From: Streptomyces asiaticus
Lineage (GTDB): Bacteria > Actinomycetota > Actinomycetes > Streptomycetales > Streptomycetaceae
DNA length: 64,000 nt
Direction: 5' to 3'
Assembly (NCBI RefSeq): GCF_018138715.1
Contig: NZ_JAGSHX010000006.1
Coordinates: 4,588,001 to 4,652,000 of the forward strand
Both the position numbers and the translations under genes were made by a program. Positions 1 through 8,429 of the stretch are shown in pieces; within the stretch, counting starts at the first letter, position 1; each line of letters begins with the position of its first letter. Under the pieces are notes generated by a model. That model was not told where the DNA came from, ran no database searches, and saw only the letters and a program-made list of their open reading frames with translations.

Positions 1-579
1 CCCCATCCCCAGCGGCTCCAGCACCTCATGCGCGAGCACCTCGCCCCAGGGCGCTCCGCGCAGCCGCTCGACCAGCGCGCCGAGCAGCGCGAAACCGGGG
101 TTGGAGTAGTGGTGACGGCGGCCCGCGGGGTGGATCAGCGGGCGCTCGCCGAAGATATCGGCGGTCTCGGGCCGCAGCGCCCCGGGCGTGCGCTCCCACC
201 ACGGGCCGCGGGCCTCGGCGGCGAGACCCGAGGTGTGGGCGAGGAGCTGGGCCACGGTGGCGCCCTCGGCCTCCGGCACCTCCAGATGCTTGGCCAGCGG
301 ATCGCCGAGGTCCAGCAGCCCCTCGTCGCGCAGCCGCATCACCAGCACCGCCACGAAGGTCTTGGTCAAGGAGCCGATGCGGTACTGGATGTCGGCGTCC
401 GGTGCGGATCCGTCCACGGAGCCGCGCGCACCCGTCCACACCAGCTGACCCTCCCGCACCACGGCCCCCACCAGGGACGGGGCACGGCCCTCGGCCTGGC
501 CGCGGGCAAGGCGCCGCAGCAGGGCACGGCGCGTGGCGGGCAGCGGCTCGGCGAACTCATCCACGTCGGGTGTGGTCAT
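1..579 (-). CDS. Serine hydrolase / beta-lactamase family protein (3' part beyond the window)
   Basis: The reverse strand opens at an ATG at 577-579 (MTTPDVDEF) and stays open for 193 codons to the window edge, so the C-terminus is missing. It carries the class C beta-lactamase / penicillin-binding-like signature: SLTK (SxxK nucleophile motif) after IGS near residue 70, and HYSNPGFALLG (YxN motif) near residue 160. No signal peptide is visible, so it is probably cytoplasmic. Family members are esterases, D-aminopeptidases or beta-lactam-interacting hydrolases; the substrate cannot be told. It is divergent from the MerR regulator at 695, with about 115 bp between them. Confidence 0.85.
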   Translation of the reverse strand, partial: MTTPDVDEFAEPLPATRRALLRRLARGQAEGRAPSLVGAVVREGQLVWTGARGSVDGSAPDADIQYRIGSLTKTFVAVLVMRLRDEGLLDLGDPLAKHLEVPEAEGATVAQLLAHTSGLAAEARGPWWERTPGALRPETADIFGERPLIHPAGRRHHYSNPGFALLGALVERLRGAPWGEVLAHEVLEPLGMG

Positions 580-660
580 ATCGGCACTCTACGGCGAGGG
601 TCCGACAACGGTCAGTCATCGGCCGGCGGCCGCGGACCCCCTCCCCGCACCGCGCTCTGG

Positions 661-680
661 CCTTTACGCCAGGGTCAAGG
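661..680. promoter_or_regulatory. Probable MerR-type operator (imperfect 10+10 palindrome)
   Basis: CCTTTACGCC / AGGGTCAAGG is an inverted repeat matching at 7 of 10 positions, lying 15-34 bp upstream of the merR-like ATG. MerR-family regulators characteristically bind such dyads inside their own promoter spacer (the classic form is CTTGACC...GGTCAAG). Autoregulation is inferred; the start point is not known. Confidence 0.5.
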
Positions 681-694
681 TCTACCGTCGGGTC

Positions 695-1126
695 ATGCGG
701 ATCGGAGAGCTGGCCGAACGGGCGGGTACGACCACCCGCACCCTGCGCTATTACGAGTCGCTCGGGCTGCTGCCCGCGCGCCGCACCGGCAATGGTTACC
801 GGTCGTACGACGAGGAGGACTTGCGGCTGCTCCAGCAGATCCGCACGCTGCGGGACTTCGGCTTCGAACTGGAGGAGACGCGTCCGTTCGTCGAGTGCCT
901 GCGTTCCGGCCACCCGGCCGGTGACTCCTGCCCCGCCTCGCTGGACGTCTACCGGCGCAAGCTCGCCGAGCTGGACGAGTGCATCGCCCGGCTGAGCGCC
1001 ATCCGGGAGCGGGTCGGGACACAGCTCGTCCAGGCGGAGCGGGCCCGCGCGGAGCTGGAGGCCGCGGCGACGGCGCCCGAAGGGGCCCCGGAGCCGCGCT
1101 GCGAGCTGACACCGCCCGGCCCCTGA
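695..1126 (+). CDS. MerR family transcriptional regulator
   Basis: A 143-residue protein starting MRIGELAERAG, the typical start of a MerR winged-helix domain (TTRTLRYYESLGLL recognition region, residues about 11-25; GNGYRSYDEEDL wing and helix after it). A dimerization coiled coil follows (residues about 75-125). Cys residues occur in ECLRSGHPAGDSCPASLD, so a metal or redox effector is possible, but the pattern is not diagnostic of a particular metal sensor. The open frame continues upstream, but this ATG fits the family N-terminus. The thioredoxin gene 58 bp downstream is co-oriented and probably its target or partner. Confidence 0.88.
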   Translation: MRIGELAERAGTTTRTLRYYESLGLLPARRTGNGYRSYDEEDLRLLQQIRTLRDFGFELEETRPFVECLRSGHPAGDSCPASLDVYRRKLAELDECIARLSAIRERVGTQLVQAERARAELEAAATAPEGAPEPRCELTPPGP

Positions 1127-1184
1127 GCGCGCCGTAACCACGACAGCTCCACACGCACGACCAAGACGCCAAGGGAGATATGAC

Positions 1185-1523
1185 ATGTCACTGACACACA
1201 CCGGGGGAGTGGCCACGGTCACGGACGCCACCTTCGCCGAGGAGGTGCTGGCGGCCGAGCTGCCGGTGCTGGTGAAGTTCACCGCCTCGTGGTGCCCCCC
1301 GTGCCGGATGATCGCGCCGGTGCTGGCGGAGATCGCCCAGGAGGAGGGCCACCGGCTGAAGGTGGTGTCCCTGGACGTGGACGAGAACCCGTCCACCACC
1401 AACGCGTACGGGGTGCTCTCGATGCCGACCCTGATGCTGTTCCGGTCGGGCGAGCCGGTGCGGTCGCTGGTCGGGGCCCGCAGCAAGCGGCGGCTGCTGG
1501 AGGAGCTCGGCGAGGCGCTCTGA
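1185..1523 (+). CDS. Thioredoxin with WCPPC active site
   Basis: 112 residues; thioredoxin fold with the redox pair in ASWCPPCRM (residues about 35-41) and the cis-Pro loop SMPTLMLF. The usual TrxA motif is WCGPC; Pro at the first X position is seen in divergent thioredoxins and changes redox potential. It has a good ribosome site (AAGGGAG) 6-8 bp before the ATG. It follows the MerR-family regulator and precedes a deformylase. This window also encodes a standard trxA at 29850, so this is an accessory thioredoxin that probably responds to the signal sensed by the MerR protein. Confidence 0.9.
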   Translation: MSLTHTGGVATVTDATFAEEVLAAELPVLVKFTASWCPPCRMIAPVLAEIAQEEGHRLKVVSLDVDENPSTTNAYGVLSMPTLMLFRSGEPVRSLVGARSKRRLLEELGEAL

Positions 1524-1675
1524 CCCCGTACCTGACGCGATCTGACGCGCACCGGAGCCGCGGCCGAACCGCCCCTGCTACGTTGGCCGGACATGACCAT
1601 GAGCGGGGGCGGCCTCAGCGGCCGTGAGCGGCCATCGGGCGGTGGGCAGTGGGGGCGGAAAGGGTGAGGTCAGCG

Positions 1676-2314
1676 GTGCGCGTCCTGGTGCAGGGGAAAC
1701 CCGTCGACTCCTATCCGGCGCTGTCTCCCGAGGCCGAGCGCGGCTCCCCGCGCCGGATCACCGAGGTCGGTGAGGAGGTACTGCGCCGCTCCTGCCGCGA
1801 GGTGACCGAGTTCGGCACGCCCGAGCTGAGCGCCCTCATCGACGACATGTTCCTCACCATGTACATCGCGGACGGCGCCGGGCTGGCCGCCAATCAGGTC
1901 GACGTCGATCTGCGGCTGTTCGTCTACGACTGCCCCGACGACCACGGCGTACGACACATCGGCCACATCATCAACCCCGTCCTGGACCAGCCCGACCCGG
2001 CCCACCGGCTGCTCATCGAGGAGACCGAGGGCTGTCTGTCCGTACCGGGCGCGCGGATGGACGTACCGCGCACCGACCGCACCGTGGTCCGCGGCGTCGA
2101 CAAGGACGGCAACCCGCTGGTGATCGAGGGCACCGGCTACTTCGCCCGGTGTCTACAGCACGAGGCGGACCATCTCTCGGGGCACCTCTACATCGACCGG
2201 CTCTCCAAGCGCGACCGCAAGGACGCGCTGCGGCAGATGGCGGACCGTCACGAGGAGGTCCTCGCCCGGCGCGTGGAGAAGGCGACGGCCCTGGGCCACC
2301 AGCTCCAGCCCTGA
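1676..2314 (+). CDS. def: Peptide deformylase
   Basis: Removes the N-formyl group from nascent proteins, using a metal ion held by one Cys and two His. All three family motifs are present: GAGLAANQV (motif 1), EGCLSVPG (motif 2, metal Cys) and LQHEADHLSGHLYID (motif 3, HExxH). About 212 residues from the GTG at 1676, which has GAGG 7-10 bp upstream; an in-frame GTG at 1649 would add nine residues. Streptomyces genomes usually carry several deformylases; which paralogue this is cannot be told here. Confidence 0.92.
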   Translation: MRVLVQGKPVDSYPALSPEAERGSPRRITEVGEEVLRRSCREVTEFGTPELSALIDDMFLTMYIADGAGLAANQVDVDLRLFVYDCPDDHGVRHIGHIINPVLDQPDPAHRLLIEETEGCLSVPGARMDVPRTDRTVVRGVDKDGNPLVIEGTGYFARCLQHEADHLSGHLYIDRLSKRDRKDALRQMADRHEEVLARRVEKATALGHQLQP

Positions 2315-2409
2315 CCGGCCCCGGCCACCGCGCCCCGGCCACCGCTCATCGCAGCCGTCGCGCTCGCAGCACGGTGTCATGGGTGTGGTGGGTGCCGGCG
2401 GGGGCGGGC

Positions 2410-2543
2410 TCAGATCGGCGAGGCGAACAGCAGTGTGCCCCCGGGCGCGACGGCATCCAGCAGCCCACATCGAGCGCCTGCCCCGGCGGCAGCTCGGCGA
2501 CCTCACTGACGAGCACCCCGTTGGTTCTTTGCGGAACCAGCAA
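2410..2543 (-). pseudogene. Remnant of a class I SAM-dependent methyltransferase
   Basis: On the reverse strand one frame reads GVLVSEVAELPPGQALDVGC, which matches the lead-in and motif I (LDVGCG) of small class I methyltransferases. Directly after the Cys codon, shifted by one frame, the DNA reads LDAVAPGGTLLFASPI and stops at 2410-2412, which resembles the later APGGTLL motif of the same family. The 60-100 residues normally between the two motifs are gone and the 5' end is missing, so this looks like an internally deleted relic between def and dnaB. Recognition rests on short motifs only. Confidence 0.45.
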
Positions 2544-2562
2544 AGCGTGCGGACCGCGGCTG

Positions 2563-4041
2563 TCAGGTCTGGGCCATGTCCACGAAGCGGGAGTAGTGGC
2601 CCTGGAAGGCGACCGTGATCGTGGCCGTCGGGCCGTTACGGTGCTTGGCCACGATCAGGTCCGCCTCGCCCGCGCGCGGCGACTCCTTCTCGTAGGCGTC
2701 CTCGCGGTGGAGCAGGATGACCATGTCGGCGTCCTGCTCGATGGATCCACTCTCTCGGAGGTCCGAGACCATCGGCTTCTTGTCCGTGCGCTGCTCGGGG
2801 CCTCGGTTGAGCTGGGAGAGCGCGATGACCGGTACTTCCAGCTCCTTGGCCAGCAGCTTCAGGTTTCGCGACATGTCCGAGACCTCCTGCTGACGGCTCT
2901 CGGGGCGCCGGGCGCCGCCGGACTGCATCAGCTGGAGGTAGTCGATGACGACCAGTTGGAGGTCATTGCGCTGCTTGAGGCGGCGGCACTTGGCGCGGAT
3001 CTCCATCATCGACAGGTTCGGGGAGTCGTCGATGTAGAGCGGGGCCTGGGAGACGTCCGGCATCCGGCGGGCCAGCCGGGTCCAGTCCTCGTCGGTCATG
3101 CTGCCGGAGCGCATGTGGTGGAGCGCCACTCGGGCCTCGGCGGAGAGCAGACGCATGGCGATCTCGTTGCGGCCCATCTCCAGGGAGAAGATGACGCTCG
3201 GCATGGCGTGCTTGATGGAGCAGGCGCGCGCGAAGTCGAGGGCCAGGGTGGACTTACCCATCGCGGGGCGGGCGGCGATGACGATCATCTGGCCCGGGTG
3301 CAGCCCGTTCGTCAGGGAGTCCAGGTCGGTGAAGCCGGTGGGCACGCCGGACATCTGTCCGCTGCGCGAGCCGATCGCCTCGATCTCGTCGAGCGCGCCC
3401 TCCATGATGTCGCCGAGCGGCAGATAGTCCTCGCTGGTGCGCTGCTCGGTGACGGCGTAGATCTCGGCCTGGGCGTTGTTGACGATCTCATCGACGTCCC
3501 CGTCCGCCGCGTATCCCATCTGGGTGATGCGGGTGCCGGCCTCGACGAGGCGGCGCAGCACGGCGCGCTCGTGGACGATCTCCGCGTAGTACTCCGCGTT
3601 GGCGGCGGTGGGGACCGACTGGACGAGGGTGTGGAGATACGAGGCGCCGCCGACCCGGGCGATCTCGCCGCGCTTGGTCAGCTCGGCGGCAACGGTGATC
3701 GGGTCGGCCGGCTCGCCCTTGGCATAGAGGTCCAGGATGGCCTGGTAGACGGTCTCATGGGCGGGCCGGTAGAAGTCATTCCCCTTGAGGACCTCCACCA
3801 CATCGGCGATGGCGTCCTTGGAGAGCAGCATGCCGCCGAGGACGGACTGCTCGGCGTCGAGGTCCTGGGGCGGAACGCGCTCGAAGCCGGAGCCCTCCCA
3901 GGCGGAGCCGCCGCCTCCGTCGCGATCCTGGCCGTCGCGGCCCCGGCCGCCGCCCTCACCGCGGCGGAAGCGGGGGGACGGGAACCGGTCGGACGGGCCG
4001 GAGTCCGCCCATGGGTCGTCCATGGGCTCGGGCACGCTCAC
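2563..4041 (-). CDS. dnaB: Replicative DNA helicase DnaB
   Basis: Hexameric 5'-3' helicase of the replication fork. About 492 residues from the GTG at 4041, which has GGAGGAGGTGG just upstream. A Gly/Arg-rich disordered N-terminus (residues 1-55) precedes the DnaB N-terminal domain (VPPQDLDAEQSVLGGML). The RecA-like domain has Walker A RPAMGKST near residue 260, Walker B VVIDYLQLM, and the SGSIEQDAD motif. No intein interrupts it, unlike many actinobacterial dnaB genes. A DnaA-box cluster lies upstream. Its probable helper DciA is encoded at 43529. Confidence 0.97.
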   Translation of the reverse strand: MSVPEPMDDPWADSGPSDRFPSPRFRRGEGGGRGRDGQDRDGGGGSAWEGSGFERVPPQDLDAEQSVLGGMLLSKDAIADVVEVLKGNDFYRPAHETVYQAILDLYAKGEPADPITVAAELTKRGEIARVGGASYLHTLVQSVPTAANAEYYAEIVHERAVLRRLVEAGTRITQMGYAADGDVDEIVNNAQAEIYAVTEQRTSEDYLPLGDIMEGALDEIEAIGSRSGQMSGVPTGFTDLDSLTNGLHPGQMIVIAARPAMGKSTLALDFARACSIKHAMPSVIFSLEMGRNEIAMRLLSAEARVALHHMRSGSMTDEDWTRLARRMPDVSQAPLYIDDSPNLSMMEIRAKCRRLKQRNDLQLVVIDYLQLMQSGGARRPESRQQEVSDMSRNLKLLAKELEVPVIALSQLNRGPEQRTDKKPMVSDLRESGSIEQDADMVILLHREDAYEKESPRAGEADLIVAKHRNGPTATITVAFQGHYSRFVDMAQT

Positions 4042-4225
4042 CCCGCCACCTCCTCCCGTCCGCGAAGCGAACCTCGCCGTGCCCGTCCTTCTTACGGCAC
4101 GGCTATGACACAACTGAGCGGCCGGCTTTCCGGACACGGCGCATCGAAGTCTGGGGTTTCCAGGGCCGGATCGGGTGGCGGGCGCCGGACCACGTTAGGC
4201 CCGTCGGGACCGCCAGCCAACTTGG

Positions 4226-4488
4226 TTATCCACAGGGCATGTGGATGATGGGATCCATCCTGTGGGTAAGTCGCGCGAACCTGTGCACGGGCCGGGGGAC
4301 AGTGCTGTGGACAAACACACAATCACCTTGAGAAGCCACGCCTGACCTGCGGTTTCTCTATCCAGTGGCTGTGCAGAAGAAAAACTTCCGCCCCCAGCGC
4401 AAGATCACGACAAAGGGCGCAGAGAAGATCGTCCCGCGCGCCGCCTTGTAAGGACCGACGGCGGCTTGTGTCTCTTACCTGTGGACGA
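4226..4488. promoter_or_regulatory. DnaA-box cluster between dnaB and the MATE gene
   Basis: Five DnaA-box-like 9-mers: TTATCCACA (4226-4234, plus strand, perfect), TCATCCACA (4240-4248, minus), TTACCCACA (4261-4269, minus), TTGTCCACA (4306-4314, minus, perfect) and TCGTCCACA (4480-4488, minus). DnaA-box clusters away from oriC but near it are known in S. coelicolor and act as DnaA titration or control sites; whether this is one of those is inference. The remaining sequence between 4042 and 4501 otherwise holds only promoters (not resolved) and a doubtful small ORF. Confidence 0.65.
4365..4451 (+). CDS. Possible 28-residue basic peptide (doubtful)
   Basis: A GTG-initiated frame of 28 codons begins VAVQKKNFRPQRKITT and ends ...PRAAL before TAA. 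It is Lys/Arg-rich with G/C-biased third positions in part, and sits alone between the DnaA-box cluster and the MATE gene. No clear Shine-Dalgarno sequence precedes it and I do not recognise the peptide. It could be chance. Confidence 0.2.
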   Translation: MAVQKKNFRPQRKITTKGAEKIVPRAAL

Positions 4489-4501
4489 TTACATTGCCCT
4501 T

Positions 4502-5842
4502 ATGACACAGGCCCCCACGAGCGTGCGGAGTACCCCCCGCCACCACGACCGCGAGATCATCGCACTCGCGCTTCCCGCCTTCGGCGCACTCGTGGCGGAA
4601 CCCCTCTTCGTCATGGTCGACAGTGCCGTCGTCGGCCATCTGGGCACCGCCCAGCTGGCCGGTCTGGGCGTCGCCGCCGCCCTGCTCACCACCGCGGTCA
4701 ACATCTTCGTCTTCCTCGCCTACGCCACCACCGCGGCGGTGGCCCGCCGGGTCGGCGCGGGCGACCTCGCCGGAGCGATACGGCAGGGCATGGACGGCAT
4801 CTGGCTGGCCCTGCTGCTCGGCGCCGCCGTCATCGCCGTGGCCCTTCCCACCGCCCCCGCCCTGGTCGACCTCTTCGGCGCCTCGGACACCGCCGCGCCC
4901 TACGCCATCACCTATCTGCGGATCAGCACCCTCGGCATCCCCGCGATGCTGGTCGTGCTCGCCGCCACCGGTGTGCTGCGCGGCCTCCAGGACACCCGCA
5001 CCCCGCTGTACGTCGCCATCGGCGGCTTCGGCGCCAACGCCGCGCTGAACGCCACCCTGGTCTATGCGGCCGGGCTTGGCATCGCGGGCTCGGCCTGGGG
5101 CACGGTGATCGCCCAGAACGCCATGGCCGCCGTCTACCTCGCCGTGGTCATCCGGGGCGCGCGGCGCCATGGCACCTCGCTGCGGCCCGATGCCGCGGGG
5201 ATCAGGGCCTGTGCCCATGCCGGGGCACCGCTGCTGATCCGTACGCTCTCGCTGCGCGCCGTGATGCTGATCGCGACGGCCGTGGCGGCCCGCCTCGGCG
5301 ACACCGATATCGCCGCCCATCAGATCGTGCTCACCCTGTGGAGCCTGCTGGCGTTCGCCCTGGACGCCATCGCCATCGCGGGACAGGCGATCATCGGACG
5401 CTATCTGGGCGCCGGCGACGAGGAGGGGGCCCAGGCCGCCTGCCGTCGCATGGTGCGGTGGGGCATCGCCTCGGGCGTGGCGCTGGGCCTGCTGGTGGTC
5501 GCCTCCCGGCCGCTGTTCATCCCCCTGTTCACCACCGATTCCGCGGTACGGGACGCCCTGCTGCCCGCCCTGCTGGTCACGGCCCTCATCCAGCCGGTCT
5601 CGGGCGTGGTCTTCGTCCTCGACGGCGTACTGATGGGCGCGGGCGACGGGCCATATCTGGCCTGGGCGATGATCGCCACCCTGGCCGTCTTCGCCCCGGT
5701 GGCGCTGCTGGTGCCCTCGCTCGGCGGGGGCCTGACCGCGCTGTGGTGCACCATGGCGCTGATGATGTCGGTCCGGATGGCGACCCTGTGGCTGCGCACC
5801 CGCTCCGGCCGCTGGATCGTCACCGGCGCGGTACGAGGCTGA
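4502..5842 (+). CDS. MATE family efflux transporter (NorM/DinF type)
   Basis: A 446-residue, twelve-helix membrane protein. It begins MTQAPTSVRSTPRHHDREI and enters the first MATE repeat at ALPAFGALVAEPLFVMVDSA; the second repeat begins near LRAVMLIATAVAARLGDT. The pseudo-twofold pattern (AxxxxEPL...D...VGHLG) is typical of DinF-like members that export drugs or metabolites using a Na+ or H+ gradient. An in-frame TTG 36 bp upstream could extend it, but the ATG fits better. It is divergent from dnaB and convergent with rplI across a strong hairpin. Confidence 0.92.
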   Translation: MTQAPTSVRSTPRHHDREIIALALPAFGALVAEPLFVMVDSAVVGHLGTAQLAGLGVAAALLTTAVNIFVFLAYATTAAVARRVGAGDLAGAIRQGMDGIWLALLLGAAVIAVALPTAPALVDLFGASDTAAPYAITYLRISTLGIPAMLVVLAATGVLRGLQDTRTPLYVAIGGFGANAALNATLVYAAGLGIAGSAWGTVIAQNAMAAVYLAVVIRGARRHGTSLRPDAAGIRACAHAGAPLLIRTLSLRAVMLIATAVAARLGDTDIAAHQIVLTLWSLLAFALDAIAIAGQAIIGRYLGAGDEEGAQAACRRMVRWGIASGVALGLLVVASRPLFIPLFTTDSAVRDALLPALLVTALIQPVSGVVFVLDGVLMGAGDGPYLAWAMIATLAVFAPVALLVPSLGGGLTALWCTMALMMSVRMATLWLRTRSGRWIVTGAVRG

Positions 5843-5936
5843 GCCCATGTCCGTCCGGTCGGCCCCCGGCGCGGGGGAGGGCAACAGGACGGAAGGCCGG
5901 CACGGCGGAAGGCCGAGCAGCGGAGGACCAGCATGG

Positions 5937-5973
5937 CGGAGGGCCGCACCCCCAACAGGGGTGCGGCCCTCCG
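5937..5973. terminator. Bidirectional terminator between the MATE gene and rplI
   Basis: A perfect 16-bp stem (CGGAGGGCCGCACCCC and its complement) around a 5-nt loop, placed between two convergent genes; no long U tract, as is usual in Streptomyces. Confidence 0.75.
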
Positions 5974-6015
5974 GTGCACTGTGCACGGTGCCGGCGGCGA
6001 CCGTCACGGCCGTCG

Positions 6016-6462
6016 TCAGGCGGCGATGACCTCGACGCCGACCTTGGCGGCAACCTCGGCGTGCAGCCGGACCGAGACCTGGTGCGCACCCAGGGTCTTG
6101 ATCGGGGACTGCACCTCGATGCGGCGCTTGTCCACCTCCGGGCCACCCGCGTCCTTGATCGCCGAAGCGATGTCGGCCGGGGTGACGGAGCCGAACAGCC
6201 GACCGGCGTCGCCGGCACGGGTCTTCAGGCGCACCTTGACGCCCTCGAGCTGAGCCTTGACCTCGTTGGCCTGCTCGATCGTGGCGATCTCGCGGATGCG
6301 ACGACCGCGGCGGATCTGCTCGACGTCCTTCTCGCCGCCCTTGGTCCAGCGGAGCGCCAGACCACGCGGGACCAGGTAGTTACGGGCGTAACCGTCCTTG
6401 ACGTCCACGACGTCACCGGCAGTGCCGAGGCCGGAGACCTCGTGGGTGAGGATGATCTTCAT
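6016..6462 (-). CDS. rplI: 50S ribosomal protein L9
   Basis: 148 residues, starting [21 protein letters not shown], the conserved L9 N-terminal domain, followed by the long connecting helix and C-terminal domain. Last gene of the rpsF-ssb-rpsR-rplI operon (17 bp after rpsR), ending before the bidirectional terminator at 5937. Confidence 0.98.
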   Translation of the reverse strand: MKIILTHEVSGLGTAGDVVDVKDGYARNYLVPRGLALRWTKGGEKDVEQIRRGRRIREIATIEQANEVKAQLEGVKVRLKTRAGDAGRLFGSVTPADIASAIKDAGGPEVDKRRIEVQSPIKTLGAHQVSVRLHAEVAAKVGVEVIAA

Positions 6463-6479
6463 GAGTCAGTCCCCTTCCC

Positions 6480-6716
6480 TTATCGCGCGGTGGACGTGTA
6501 GGGCAGCAGCGCCATCTCACGGCTGTTCTTCACGGCCGTGGCGACGTCACGCTGGTGCTGGGTGCAGTTGCCGGTGACCCGGCGGGCACGGATCTTGCCG
6601 CGGTCGGAGATGAACTTCCGCAGCAGGTTCGTGTCCTTGTAGTCGACGTAGGAGATCTTCTCCTTGCAGAACACGCAAACCTTCTTCTTAGGCTTGCGAG
6701 CAGGCGGCTTCGCCAT
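6480..6716 (-). CDS. rpsR: 30S ribosomal protein S18 (Cys-containing form)
   Basis: 78 residues. It has CVFCKEK (CxxC) and GNCTQHQ, the zinc-ribbon pattern of the C+ form of S18; Streptomyces genomes often also carry a C- paralogue elsewhere that is used under zinc limitation. S18 pairs with S6 in the 30S subunit, and its gene is in the same operon as rpsF. Confidence 0.97.
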   Translation of the reverse strand: MAKPPARKPKKKVCVFCKEKISYVDYKDTNLLRKFISDRGKIRARRVTGNCTQHQRDVATAVKNSREMALLPYTSTAR

Positions 6717-6775
6717 TGTCTCTCTCCAGTGTGATCAAGAAGTGTGTGCTGGTCGCCCTGACCAGACCGCGCGTT

Positions 6776-6789
6776 GTTTCACGTGAAAC
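6776..6789. other. parS centromere site
   Basis: A perfect GTTTCACGTGAAAC palindrome, extended to TTGTTTCACGTGAAACAA, in the ssb-rpsR gap. It is the consensus ParB-binding site of Streptomyces and most bacteria. Confidence 0.95.
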
Positions 6790-6801
6790 AACGCCTCGGG
6801 T

Positions 6802-7389
6802 CTAGAAGGGCGGCTCGTCCGAGTAGCCCCCGGAGTTGCCGGAGCCGCCGCCCCAGCCACCACCACCGCCGCCCTGGCCGCCGGCCGGAGCGCCGGTCGC
6901 CCACGGGTCGTCGGCCGGAGCGCCGCCGCCCTGCTGCTGGCCGCCGCCGCTGGGGCCACCGCCCCAGCCACCGCCGCCCTGGCCGCCACCGCCACCGCCG
7001 CCGTAACCACCCTGACCACCGCGACCGGTGGTCTTGGTGACCTTGGCTGTGGCGTTGCGCAGGCTGGCGCCGACCTCGTCGACATCCAGCTCATAGACCG
7101 TGCGCTTGATCCCCTCGCGGTCCTCATAGGACCGCTGCTTCAGACGGCCCTGCACGATGACGCGCATGCCGCGCTGAAGGGACTCGGCCACGTTCTCCGC
7201 GGCCTGCCGCCACACCGAGCACGTGAGGAAGAGGCTCTCGCCGTCCTTCCACTCGTTGGTCTGCCGGTCGAAGGTACGGGGAGTGGACGCGACGCGGAAC
7301 TTCGCGACCGCCGCACCGGACGGGGTGAAACGCAGCTCGGGGTCGTCGACGAGATTGCCGACGACCGTGATGACGGTCTCGCCTGCCAT
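6802..7389 (-). CDS. ssb: Single-stranded DNA-binding protein
   Basis: 195 residues. OB-fold domain at residues 1-110 ([42 protein letters not shown]), then a long Gly-rich low-complexity linker and the acidic C-terminal tail YSDEPPF that docks partner proteins. Its position between rpsF and rpsR marks it as the main replicative SSB of Streptomyces rather than the sporulation paralogue. The tract encoding the linker is GGC/GGT-repetitive and is a potential slippage spot. Confidence 0.97.
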   Translation of the reverse strand: MAGETVITVVGNLVDDPELRFTPSGAAVAKFRVASTPRTFDRQTNEWKDGESLFLTCSVWRQAAENVAESLQRGMRVIVQGRLKQRSYEDREGIKRTVYELDVDEVGASLRNATAKVTKTTGRGGQGGYGGGGGGGQGGGGWGGGPSGGGQQQGGGAPADDPWATGAPAGGQGGGGGGWGGGSGNSGGYSDEPPF

Positions 7390-7473
7390 TGGGGGAACCT
7401 CTCGGCGGGTACTGCTGGGCTGCTTGCTACTCGTTGCGATTCGGCCCCGATGACCGCTGAACGCTTTATGCGG

Positions 7474-7764
7474 TCAGTGGGTCTCGGGACGGAGGACCTT
7501 GGTCCGGAGGACCGACTCGTTCAGGTTCAGCTGGCGGTCGAGCTCCTTGACGACCGCGGGCTCGGCCTGCAAGTCGATGACCGAGTAGATGCCCTCGGGC
7601 TTCTTCTTGATCTCGTACGAGAGACGACGACGGCCCCAGGTGTCGACCTTCTCAACCTTGCCGTTGCCCTCACGGACGACGGAAAGGAAGTTCTCGATCA
7701 GCGGGGAGACAGCGCGCTCCTCGAGATCGGGGTCGAGGATGACCATCACCTCGTAGTGACGCAT
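7474..7764 (-). CDS. rpsF: 30S ribosomal protein S6
   Basis: 96 residues from [19 protein letters not shown], first gene of the rpsF-ssb-rpsR-rplI operon. The ATG at 7764 is preceded by AAAGGAGG at good spacing; an in-frame upstream start would add eleven residues but has no such site. S6 binds S18 and 16S rRNA in the platform of the 30S subunit. Upstream on the reverse strand TTCAAG - 18 bp - TACTGT is a plausible operon promoter (about 7882-7911). Confidence 0.97.
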   Translation of the reverse strand: MRHYEVMVILDPDLEERAVSPLIENFLSVVREGNGKVEKVDTWGRRRLSYEIKKKPEGIYSVIDLQAEPAVVKELDRQLNLNESVLRTKVLRPETH

Positions 7765-7993
7765 GTGGAACCCACCTCCTTTGGACTCAGCGGCCACGGT
7801 CGTTCCGTGGCAGGAGGGTCGTGATGCGTATCCGCTTCGGCGTCAGTACAGACACCACCGCGGACGGTACACAGTACCCGGCTCCTGCCGCCCGCTTGAA
7901 ATCCGGGCGTCTTGGCCCGCAATCTGTACACATCGGGTGTGAGCGGCGTAACACTTCGCCGCCTTGCTCTATGTGCCTACCTGGAGGTGCCCC

Positions 7994-8311
7994 ATGGCAC
8001 AGGCAGCACGATCCCACCACGGCTTGTTCACCTTCCTGGACACCGACGGCAAGTCGCATCCCGTAGAGAACACGGTCGCCGTGGCGACCGTGGTGATCGG
8101 CGTGATCGCCTTTGTCACGGCTCATTTCCCCCACCTCCACCTGGTCAGCTCCTGGGTCGGACTGATCGGGATGATCAGCGGAGCCTGGGGCCAGCTGAGG
8201 TCGGTGACCACCGGTGAGCGGTTCCTGCTGATCATCGGGCTCGGTGCCGCCGGGGTCGGCTTCTATCTCGGCATGGCACATGGCGGGCTCTTCGGCGGCG
8301 TGCTGGGCTGA
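7994..8311 (+). CDS. Small conserved membrane protein, function unknown
   Basis: 105 residues from MAQAARSHHGLFTFLDTDGK, with CTGGAGGTG just upstream. A short polar N-terminus is followed by three hydrophobic segments (AVATVVIGVIAFVTA, SWVGLIGMISGAW, FLLIIGLGAAGVGFYLGMA). The protein is small and alanine/glycine rich; I recognise no catalytic motif. It is divergent from rpsF and lies 118 bp upstream of the FemX gene in the same direction. Confidence 0.8.
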   Translation: MAQAARSHHGLFTFLDTDGKSHPVENTVAVATVVIGVIAFVTAHFPHLHLVSSWVGLIGMISGAWGQLRSVTTGERFLLIIGLGAAGVGFYLGMAHGGLFGGVLG

Positions 8312-8429
8312 GCCCGCCCGGAGCCTGGTTCTCCCCGGGCCCGAACGGGGCGTGTCCCGGTCGCAGTAGGCTTCGGCGCGAGAGCCGGAGCCCCGACCCT
8401 GGGGACAAACCTGCCGAGGAGCGCCCCAC

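Noticed and set aside
2149..4248. A 699-codon open frame on the plus strand across dnaB
   Set aside because: It lies antisense to the well-supported dnaB gene and has the composition expected of a high-GC shadow frame; no motif is recognisable.
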